Below, in pieces: positions 1 to 5,732 of a stretch of 24,325 bases of DNA (position 1 is its first letter; every line of letters starts with the position of its first letter). The stretch spans positions 1 through 24,325 of the forward strand of contig JAZRDJ010000038.1 of NCBI GenBank assembly GCA_045660245.1. Reading direction: 5' to 3'. The stretch is from RGIG3872 sp045660245. GTDB taxonomy: Bacteria > Bacillota > Clostridia > Christensenellales > UBA1242. The position numbers and the translations under genes are program-made. A model generated the notes under the pieces. The model was given only the letters and a program-made list of their open reading frames with translations, had not been told where the DNA came from and did not search any database.

Positions 1-853
1 CAGCAGACTTTCCGACACCCGCTTCACCAACGAGCACAGGATTGTTCTTTGTCTTTCGGCACAAGATCTCAATCACGCGCTCAGTCTCACTGTCACGACC
101 AATGATCGGATCCATTTTGCCTTGCTTTGCTTTTGCTGTCATGTCAATCCCCATCTCAAGGAGCGACTCAGGGAGTTTTGATTCCACTGGCTCATTTTTC
201 TCTCTTCTTTCTGGCTCACCACCCGCTCTCTGTGGTGCCTGATCCACATACTCATTCACTGATGGACGCATGAAAGATTGTTGCTTTTGCCTTTTTGGTC
301 TGCCAAACATCGAAAAATCTTCGGCATCGTCAAAAAACCATGACATATTGCCAAACAACTCATTCACCCTTGACTCAAGATTATTTTTTCGCTTTGTGTA
401 CGGAGTGTTTTCGTCCACCATGCTCTGCGTGAGATATGGCGCGAGCGCATCCAAAATCCTTTCGATTGAAATTTTCATGATATTTGATATCAAGAGCGTC
501 ACAGTCGTGTTCTTTTGCGTAAGCAGTGAATACAAAAGCCCTTCACTCGTCACTCCGTTTGTGCCCATTTGCCCCGCAAGTTCAATTGCACGTTTGATCA
601 CGATCCCTGCATTTTGACTGTAGTCAAAGACAGACGAACGGTGATTAATATTCACTTTTGTGAGCGCTCCGAGCACCGTGTCAGGAGTGATCCCAAAAGC
701 CTTGAGAATGCTCCCCGCAACTGATTTTGGCACACAAGTCATGCCATAGAGAATTGCCTCTGTCCCAATCGCACTTCTTGAATATCTCCTTGCAAAGGCA
801 ATTGATTCATCAATAATCACCCTTGTGCTTGGAGTCATCGGAAAATTCATCAT
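1..853 (-). CDS. clpC: ATP-dependent Clp protease ATP-binding subunit ClpC, N-terminal part (runs off left edge)
   Basis: This is the 5' part of an AAA+ unfoldase that feeds substrates to ClpP. My minus-strand translation from ATG 853 gives 284 residues. A Clp N-domain spans about 1-145, with IGTEAIL at 29-35 as in ClpC/ClpA N-domains. A hydrophilic linker of about 80 residues follows (150-228). The start of AAA+ domain 1 comes next: MDPIIGRDSETERV at 247-260 and Walker A GEAGVGKS at 276-283. The rest of the gene is outside the window. An AGGAG site at 865-869 sits 11 nt before ATG 853; a second ATG follows directly at 850. The gene is last in the ctsR-mcsA-mcsB-clpC order and lies 93 nt after mcsB. 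The linker looks clearly longer than in Bacillus ClpC, where domain 1 begins near residue 160. ClpC is preferred over ClpE or ClpB because of the operon and the N-domain. Confidence 0.93.
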   Translation of the reverse strand, partial: MMNFPMTPSTRVIIDESIAFARRYSRSAIGTEAILYGMTCVPKSVAGSILKAFGITPDTVLGALTKVNINHRSSVFDYSQNAGIVIKRAIELAGQMGTNGVTSEGLLYSLLTQKNTTVTLLISNIMKISIERILDALAPYLTQSMVDENTPYTKRKNNLESRVNELFGNMSWFFDDAEDFSMFGRPKRQKQQSFMRPSVNEYVDQAPQRAGGEPERREKNEPVESKLPESLLEMGIDMTAKAKQGKMDPIIGRDSETERVIEILCRKTKNNPVLVGEAGVGKSA

Positions 854-946
854 TGTTGTGTGTTCTCCTTTGAAAATTGAATTTTTGTGTATTTTTTCCG
901 CAAAATATATACATTTTTTATGAAATCTGCATTATTTTTGCAGTTC

Positions 947-1957
947 TTATTTTGTTCGCAATTTTTTGAGTGTGACTGAAAGCGTCCTTGCCCTCATCTT
1001 GTCACGCTCAAGTTCACCCATTTCAGTGTTGACTGATTTTTGGATCGAAAACGGCATTGATGCCTGAATGAGTTTGTCGAGGATCGTGTTGTCCTTGAAC
1101 GAAATGATCCCGAGGAGAACCCCGAGTTTCAAGTCACCAAGATACTTCAAACTTTCAGCCAAAGAAATTTTGTGAGCGTTTGTGAGGATACCCCATGACC
1201 TCATCACGAGATCCATGCAGTCGTCAAAGTTGGTTTCAAGAATAATTTCCCTTGCTCTCTTTTCCGCACTGCCGATTGCCATCACAACCCCAGTCATGTC
1301 GTCCAAAATTTCTCTTTCACATTTGCCGAGTTTTCTCGTGTTTGAAATTTCAAAAAGATATCCCTGTGCTTCGAAAGCCCCTTCAAACGCACCACTTGCC
1401 CGTGCAATGTGCGCAACATTTTCAAGTTCTTTTGTGAGCATATTCGTTAGACACAGCGCCGGCAAAAACATTTGCACAGTCACCTGCATGCCAGTCCCAA
1501 TGTCCTCAATCTTTGAAGACAAGAACCCCAAACTTTCATCAAAAGCAATGTCAAACTTTGAGCAAACGCCCTCATCAATGTCATTGATTTTTTTGTATGC
1601 CTGCGGGATTGCAAATCCAGGATACTTTGTTTCCATGACGATGTGATCACTTTCGTTCGCTGTCACCACCACCGTTTCATCAGCCGAAACCATGCAGGCT
1701 GAGATCAAATTGTTTTCAAGACACTTTTTTGACACCAACCCCTTTTCATGCATAACCATTGCATCAATTTTTGGCAAATTGTTCATGGCATAAACCTTGA
1801 AATTCTCCATCTGGTGCATGGTATCAATAATCTTTTTTGCGAGGAGCGTTCCCTGCTCAGTCGAAATTCTCGATGGGTATGGGTGGCCAGCAAGATTTCT
1901 TGAGAGTTTGATTTTTGTCTGCATTGCAATCGATTTCAAATCTTGAATGGCAATCAT
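947..1957 (-). CDS. mcsB: McsB-like protein arginine kinase homologue, apparently catalytically dead
   Basis: Phosphagen-kinase family protein in the normal McsB operon slot. McsB phosphorylates protein arginines, which marks CtsR and other substrates for ClpCP. The fold is recognisable: KIKLSRNLAGHPYP near the N-terminus, NESDH at 102-106, LGFLSSKIEDIGTG at 144-157, and GYLFEISNTRKLGK (numbering from GTG 1960). Key positions are changed relative to canonical McsB. The CPTN motif with the essential cysteine (Cys167 in B. subtilis) reads KIED. NEEDHxR reads NESDHxV, the SxRxR arginines are lysines, and RGxYGEG reads SGAFEGA. Two starts are possible. GTG 1960 overlaps mcsA by 4 nt. ATG 1957 sits 7 nt after a strong AGGAGG site (1965-1970) and is preferred. 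The frame is intact for about 336 residues, so this is not simple decay. Family assignment is firm; loss of kinase activity is inferred. Confidence 0.88.
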   Translation of the reverse strand: MIAIQDLKSIAMQTKIKLSRNLAGHPYPSRISTEQGTLLAKKIIDTMHQMENFKVYAMNNLPKIDAMVMHEKGLVSKKCLENNLISACMVSADETVVVTANESDHIVMETKYPGFAIPQAYKKINDIDEGVCSKFDIAFDESLGFLSSKIEDIGTGMQVTVQMFLPALCLTNMLTKELENVAHIARASGAFEGAFEAQGYLFEISNTRKLGKCEREILDDMTGVVMAIGSAEKRAREIILETNFDDCMDLVMRSWGILTNAHKISLAESLKYLGDLKLGVLLGIISFKDNTILDKLIQASMPFSIQKSVNTEMGELERDKMRARTLSVTLKKLRTK

Positions 1958-2331
1958 CACATGTCCTCCTTCAAACTCTCGATTTGACGCTTCAGACCCA
2001 AAGCCCCTTCAAAATCTTCCGCTTCAACACACTTCTGCATTTTTTCACGCAAAGCCTGAATTTCTTTCTGTTTTTCAGCCTTTGACACAACCTTTACTGG
2101 CACCTTGCCTAGATGTTCGAGTCTTCCATGAATCTTGTATGCTTGCCTTGACACAAGATCCCTGAACACCTTGAAACAGTTTGCGCACCCGACTTCTCCG
2201 GTTTCCCTGATATCAGACTCATGAGTTTTGCATGACGGACACATTCTGTCCTCTTCAAAATCATTCATCACAGCCTGAAAATCCATGTTTTCACCAAACC
2301 CCCCACGCGAGGTCAAAAATCCATCAATCAT
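1957..2331 (-). CDS. mcsA: McsA-like zinc-finger protein with UVR motif, short form
   Basis: McsA is the zinc-binding activator and adaptor of McsB in the CtsR regulon. This 124-residue protein has one four-cysteine zinc finger (C31-x2-C34, C49-x2-C52), followed by the McsA-type KIHGRLEHLGKVP segment. The C-terminal UvrB/UvrC-like helical motif covers about 88-122 (LREKMQKCVEAEDFEGALG). B. subtilis McsA is about 185 residues and carries a second, N-terminal zinc finger that is absent here. The preceding ctsR stop is only 2 nt upstream, so the missing part is not hidden in frame. A GGAGG site lies at 2344-2348, inside the ctsR end. The stop overlaps the mcsB start, so translational coupling is likely. 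The short form fits the eroded McsB next to it. Confidence 0.9.
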   Translation of the reverse strand: MIDGFLTSRGGFGENMDFQAVMNDFEEDRMCPSCKTHESDIRETGEVGCANCFKVFRDLVSRQAYKIHGRLEHLGKVPVKVVSKAEKQKEIQALREKMQKCVEAEDFEGALGLKRQIESLKEDM

Positions 2332-2333
2332 GA

Positions 2334-2804
2334 TCAGTTTTCACCTCCGTCAGTTTTGAGGAGTGACACAAGCACATTTTTGAATGCGTTTGCCCTCACT
2401 CTTTCACGCACAAGCAATGGCACACGGAGCGCATCGTCCGAGAGCGCACAAGAAGCGATTGCCTTTTCTTTTGCCGAGATCACTCCATCACGCATGAGCC
2501 TGTCCAAAATTTGAACCATGCGCTTTTCTGAGAGTTCGTCACCAACAGACTCCAAAACCAGATCCATGATGTAACTGTCGTCGTCCATCTTGAGTTTTGA
2601 AATCTTGATGAACCCGCCACCACCGCGCCTGCTCTCAATCAAGAACCCGCGGTCAATCGTGAAACGCGTTTCAAGGACATAATTGATCTGACTTGGTGCG
2701 CAAGAAAAAAATCCCGCAAGTTCGTTCCTCGAAATCTCGACATAATCCTCATCACCCAGAGTTTTCAAAATGAAATTTTCAATAATATCAGAAATTGACG
2801 CCAT
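2334..2804 (-). CDS. ctsR: CtsR, class III heat-shock transcriptional repressor
   Basis: CtsR is a winged-helix DNA-binding repressor of clp and stress genes; it is inactivated by heat and removed by ClpCP. The sequence shows the typical N-terminal ISDIIENFIL helix and the helix-turn-helix segment ending CAPSQINYVLETRF. The glycine-rich beta-wing ESRRGGGGFIKI is complete, and it is the family signature that reads the operator. The C-terminal dimer domain follows. The start at ATG 2804 is chosen over the longer in-frame ATG 2852. GGGAG at 2811-2815 is well spaced before it, the protein then begins MASISDII like other CtsR, and its 156 residues match the usual length of about 154. The longer start would also place coding sequence close to the operator. 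It is the first gene of the mcsA-mcsB-clpC operon and should autoregulate it. Confidence 0.95.
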   Translation of the reverse strand: MASISDIIENFILKTLGDEDYVEISRNELAGFFSCAPSQINYVLETRFTIDRGFLIESRRGGGGFIKISKLKMDDDSYIMDLVLESVGDELSEKRMVQILDRLMRDGVISAKEKAIASCALSDDALRVPLLVRERVRANAFKNVLVSLLKTDGGEN

Positions 2805-2865
2805 CTTGCTCTCCCACTTTTCCGCTAATTTTAGAAAATCAAAGAAATCCACTCAAAAAAAGAGG

Positions 2866-2882
2866 TTTGACTTTCTTTGACT
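2866..2882 (-). promoter_or_regulatory. CtsR operator
   Basis: Read on the minus strand this is AGTCAAA-GAA-AGTCAAA. It is two identical heptads in direct repeat with a 3-nt spacer, matching the known CtsR consensus (A/GGTCAAA NAN A/GGTCAAA). It lies 62 nt upstream of the ctsR ATG and immediately downstream of the proposed -10, where bound CtsR would cover the transcription start. Confidence 0.93.
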
Positions 2883-2889
2883 TTTGATA

Positions 2890-2924
2890 ATTATATGATA
2901 ATACACCTCACGTTTTTTTGTCAA
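2890..2924 (-). promoter_or_regulatory. SigA-type promoter of the ctsR operon
   Basis: On the minus strand, TTGACA (2919-2924) is followed after 18 nt by TATCAT (2895-2900). An overlapping perfect TATAAT lies at 2890-2895, but its spacing would be 23 nt. The start point would fall at about 2883-2888, next to the CtsR operator. Which hexamer serves as the -10 cannot be decided by eye. Confidence 0.7.
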
Positions 2925-3476
2925 GCGACAGTGCAATTTTTTTGAAAATTTTACACTGACACAATTTCCCTCAAACGCCCGCCGGCACAAAAGGCGGTTT
3001 CAAACAATCGATCCCCCCACTCTTGTGCAATTTGACCATGACAAAACGAATGTCAAAATTCCCAACGCGAAAAGTTGCTTTTCATAACTTTCACTCTGCG
3101 CGAAGATGCAAACGAATAACATATAGCACGCACATTTGCTCACACTTCAAGCATGACACTTCACACTTTCACGCATAGCATGTGTGCACTTTTCTGTTTT
3201 GCTCTCCGCGCGCGATGATATATATATAACATCAACTTCAAGAGAGTAACATATACTTTTATTTCACAAAAAAAGTTGATTATATTATTTTGTGAAGATA
3301 ATTACAAAAAAACGCGCGCACGAAATCAACAATCAATCCACACACAATCAGATCTTTGAAACATATAATGGATTAGGGATCAATTTTCACAAAAAACTCT
3401 TTTGTCTTCAAACAAAACGAGCAAACCCGAAAACTTGATCCCATCAAACAAAATTTTACAAAAGGAGAAAAACTTT
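2925..3476 (+). other. Gene-free spacer between the divergent ctsR and DUF11 genes
   Basis: I see no credible coding region here. The stretch mixes C-rich segments (a run of six C at about 3013-3018) with AT-rich segments such as alternating TA near 3220-3229. There is an imperfect dyad CAGTG/CACTG at 2929-2933 and 2954-2958, just upstream of the ctsR -35. A better dyad lies at 3263-3296 (listed separately). A possible -10 TATAAT lies at 3364-3369 without a clear -35. A good ribosome binding site AAAGGAG lies at 3461-3467 for the gene at 3477. Confidence 0.5.
3263..3296 (+). repeat. 9-bp inverted repeat upstream of the DUF11 gene, possible operator or leader hairpin
   Basis: TTCACAAAA (3263-3271) is repeated in inverted form as TTTTGTGAA (3288-3296), with a 16-nt AT-rich centre. 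A weak TTGATT (3276-3281) lies in the centre and a GATAAT (3297-3302) follows it 15 nt downstream, so the dyad could overlap a promoter. It could be a regulator site or an RNA hairpin. The match is exact, but its function is unknown. Confidence 0.4.
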
Positions 3477-4325
3477 ATGGCAATCGTAAACAACCAAGCA
3501 AACGTGTCTTACTCTTATACCGGTGCAAGAGCGCCAGTTGACGCGGACTCAAATTTGCTTGTCACAAACGTGCTTGATTCAGCGAGTTTGATGGTTACAA
3601 AAACTCCACTTTCAGATACCTATATTCCTGGGAACAATCACTCTTTTGTTGTGAGAGTTGAAAACACCGGAACCGAAACGATTGAAAACGTTGTGCTTCA
3701 AGACAACCTCGGCGAGATTGAAAACGGCGAAACAACAACATCTCTCATGAATTATGTTTCTGGCTCTGGCTACTACAGCCTGAACGGCGGAGAGTTTTTT
3801 GAGGCAAACATCACTGGCGTTGATCCACTCGTGGTGAATATCGGAACTCTTGCTCCTGGCGATGTGTATATCTTTGCTTACACCGCAACAACTCTTACAG
3901 GAACTGGCGAAACCGAGATCACCAACACCGTGACAGCATCAGGCGACGCAGACGGCTCACCTGTTTCAGCCAACGACACCTCAACCATCACCGAGGGGAC
4001 ATTTGCAAATGTTTCTGTGCAAAAATTCGGCTCTGACGCAAACATAACCGTTGGCGAAGACTTTTCATACAGCCTCGTGCTCACAAACACAGGCAACACT
4101 TCAGCCACAGACATTGTTGTGACCGACACACTTCCTGCTGAGTTTTCACTCGAAAGCGTGACTTACACCGACAGCACAGGACTCACCTCAACACTTGATC
4201 CAAGCGATTACTCTGTCAGCGGAAACACCCTCACCATTCCGTCTGCATCAAGCACATTTTCGCCAATAATTCCAGCCGGCGAAAACATCGTGTTCACACT
4301 TTCAGGCCGCTTCACAAATGCTTAA
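3477..4325 (+). CDS. DUF11-type repeat protein without signal peptide
   Basis: This 282-residue protein has two Ig-like DUF11 (conserved repeat) modules. Module 1 covers about 38-155, around SFVVRVENTGTETIENVVLQ. Module 2 covers about 178-278, around LVLTNTGNTSATDIVVTDTLP at 201-221. DUF11 modules usually occur in cell-surface proteins. Here the protein begins MAIVNNQANVSYSYTG with no hydrophobic leader, lipobox or anchor. Small leaderless DUF11 proteins with this kind of beginning occur in clostridia as I recall them; their role is not known to me. ATG 3477 is chosen because AAAGGAG (3461-3467) precedes it; an upstream in-frame ATG at 3402 has no ribosome binding site. The gene is monocistronic and ends at a strong terminator. 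There are no cysteines. Export by an unknown route or an intracellular coat role are both possible. Confidence 0.85.
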   Translation: MAIVNNQANVSYSYTGARAPVDADSNLLVTNVLDSASLMVTKTPLSDTYIPGNNHSFVVRVENTGTETIENVVLQDNLGEIENGETTTSLMNYVSGSGYYSLNGGEFFEANITGVDPLVVNIGTLAPGDVYIFAYTATTLTGTGETEITNTVTASGDADGSPVSANDTSTITEGTFANVSVQKFGSDANITVGEDFSYSLVLTNTGNTSATDIVVTDTLPAEFSLESVTYTDSTGLTSTLDPSDYSVSGNTLTIPSASSTFSPIIPAGENIVFTLSGRFTNA

Positions 4326-4385
4326 AACTTTTATTGTCACAAAACAAAAATTTTGAGTTTCTTCAGAAAAAGACTCAAAAACAAA

Positions 4386-4424
4386 AAAAACACTCGGACG
4401 AAAATTTCCGAGTGTTTTTGTTTT
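4386..4424 (+). terminator. Rho-independent terminator of the DUF11 gene
   Basis: A 13-bp perfect stem (4386-4398 with 4407-4419) of the form AAAAACACTCGGA ... TCCGAGTGTTTTT has an 8-nt loop and T-rich flanks on both strands. It lies about 60 nt after the stop and would work in either direction. Confidence 0.9.
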
Positions 4425-4449
4425 GTTGATTTTGCACAGTCACTCAAAT

Positions 4450-4479
4450 TTGAAAACAAACATTGACTCATGCTACAAT
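4450..4479 (+). promoter_or_regulatory. Promoter of the AT-rich two-gene cassette
   Basis: TTGAAA (4450-4455), an 18-nt spacer and TACAAT (4474-4479). It lies 85 nt upstream of the gene at 4564 and after the preceding terminator, so the cassette is an independent unit. Confidence 0.55.
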
Positions 4480-4563
4480 TTCACCACTTGCAAAAAACAA
4501 ATTCAAAGTCATGAAGAAAACTTTGGTTTTTGCTTTAAAAATTTTCAAGGAGTGTGATATACT

Positions 4564-5139
4564 ATGAGTAGTGCTTTTGATAATATTGTAGTTATTAACG
4601 ACAAAGTAATCAATAATAGATGGATCGAATGGGAACATCCAGGAATTCCAAATGAATCCGGCATTTTCAGGGAATTGATGAGAATGTTGTTGTGCATATT
4701 TAACCATTGTTTAATTTGTACAAAATTAGATGGATGCTACTTTTTGGAACGAAAAATGCCTGAACTACCACAACACAACAGATGTGATTGCTTTAAAATT
4801 GAAAGACAAATTCAACAAGTACAAAACATTGCAAAAGCAGAATGTGATATTAGAAAATTTACCGATTACATATTTAAAGGTGCTGGTGGAAAAAAACAAT
4901 TATTTGAATCATGGGGATACAAAATCGAAAATTCTCAATGGCTGAAAGAAGAATTTGAAAATCAAGCAAAAAAACAATATATTACTGGAAATTATGAATT
5001 AAAAGATTTAGATATAAGCGGACAAAGAATTTCAATACCAATCAATTTGAATGGTCATTACTTCAAAAGCGGCTGGATGGTTTACCCTGATGGAAAGATA
5101 AAAAATACAACACCATTTGGAGGTTGGTTCAATGAATAA
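4564..5139 (+). CDS. Putative toxin-like protein with MuF/phage-head-type Cys/His motif
   Basis: 191 residues, not firmly identified. The N-terminal third carries C49-x2-C52, LDGCYF at 55-60 and HNRCDC at 71-76. This resembles the C-terminal end of the SPP1 gp7/MuF (phage minor head) domain, where a similar Cys/His set precedes variable C-terminal effector domains. The remainder, about 80-191, is a compact alpha+beta domain with KKQLFESWGYKI (110-121), SGQRISIPINLNGHYFKSGW (142-161) and a terminal TPFGGW. I recall similar segments as C-terminal domains of phage head-morphogenesis proteins and polymorphic toxins but cannot name the family with certainty. AAGGAG lies at 4547-4552. There is no signal peptide. 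The gene is much more AT-rich than the operon-type genes around it, which suggests transfer. It overlaps the next gene by 8 nt. The toxin role is inferred. Confidence 0.55.
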   Translation: MSSAFDNIVVINDKVINNRWIEWEHPGIPNESGIFRELMRMLLCIFNHCLICTKLDGCYFLERKMPELPQHNRCDCFKIERQIQQVQNIAKAECDIRKFTDYIFKGAGGKKQLFESWGYKIENSQWLKEEFENQAKKQYITGNYELKDLDISGQRISIPINLNGHYFKSGWMVYPDGKIKNTTPFGGWFNE

Positions 5140-5635
5140 GTATGATATAATAACATTAAAAAATTTAACAGATATATACGAGCAATACAATCTTTACCAA
5201 GGGGCAAAAGGAATTGTTGCAAACGTCGGTTCCGAAAAATCAAAAATTCTATTTCTGAACGAATTTGACGTTGGAGATTATGCATACCTTGAAATACAAA
5301 ATGAAGATATTGAGATATTTCCCAAATCATCAAAAACGACACAAGACTTCAAGCAATTCATGAAAAAAAATCTTAACGGATTCTCCCCAAAAGAAAAGGG
5401 GTTCAATAAAAAAGAAGTTGATGCCTATGACGAGGTTGAACTGCTCGTCGAAGACGACAAATATTCAAAATTCGGCATCCACAAAGGCGACACCGGAATT
5501 GTTGTTGATGATGTTATGACAAAATCACACATATTGGTCGACTTTGGGAAAATAGACAAAAACAACAATTATTCAGGAGACTGTATTTCGGTAAATTTAA
5601 ATGACATAAAAATTCTAAACAAAAATAAGGACTAA
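5132..5635 (+). CDS. Putative immunity-like partner with two SH3-like beta modules
   Basis: 167 residues, function not recognised directly. It contains two segments shaped like small SH3/KOW barrels. The first is LYQGAKGIVANVGSEKSKIL followed by VGDYAYLEIQ; the second is VELLVEDDKY with KFGIHKGDTGIVVDD and HILVDF. Such beta-barrel proteins are common as immunity partners and as general interaction proteins. ATG 5132 is chosen over the in-frame ATG 5117: GGAGG at 5119-5123 serves it, and the start lies inside the end of the upstream gene (8-nt overlap), a hallmark of coupled toxin-immunity pairs. The protein is rich in Lys and Asp, with no signal peptide or membrane segment, so it should be cytoplasmic. 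The stop codon is embedded in the terminator stem. Immunity function is inferred from gene arrangement only. Confidence 0.6.
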   Translation: MNKYDIITLKNLTDIYEQYNLYQGAKGIVANVGSEKSKILFLNEFDVGDYAYLEIQNEDIEIFPKSSKTTQDFKQFMKKNLNGFSPKEKGFNKKEVDAYDEVELLVEDDKYSKFGIHKGDTGIVVDDVMTKSHILVDFGKIDKNNNYSGDCISVNLNDIKILNKNKD

Positions 5636-5655
5636 CTCACTAGTCCTTATTTTTA
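5621..5655 (+). terminator. Terminator of the toxin-like cassette
   Basis: A 14-bp perfect stem (5621-5634 with 5641-5654), AAAAATAAGGACTA paired with TAGTCCTTATTTTT, has a 6-nt loop. The TAA of the upstream gene (5633-5635) forms the top of the stem. The structure is symmetric enough to stop transcripts from the minus-strand acyltransferase as well. Confidence 0.88.
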
Positions 5656-5732
5656 TTATAATTAATCACTCAAATTTGAAATTCGTTATTCCCTGTGATA
5701 AACTGTGATGACTTTGCCCACCAAAAAAAACA

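Noticed and set aside
42..617. Plus-strand open frames at 42-242 and 270-617
   Set aside because: They lie antisense to the clpC coding frame, which has clear N-domain and Walker A motifs; no ribosome binding site or family resemblance.
947..1957. mcsB as a decaying pseudogene
   Set aside because: The frame is uninterrupted at near-normal length, has a strong ribosome binding site and keeps structural motifs; the changes are concentrated in the active site.
3031..3057. A second CtsR operator (TTTGACC at 3031 and TGTCAAA at 3051)
   Set aside because: The half-sites are in opposite orientation and too far apart; CtsR needs direct heptads with a 3-nt spacer.
4468..4707. Minus-strand frame of 79 codons overlapping the start of the toxin-like gene
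   Set aside because: It covers the cassette promoter and ribosome binding site on the other strand and has no ribosome binding site of its own.
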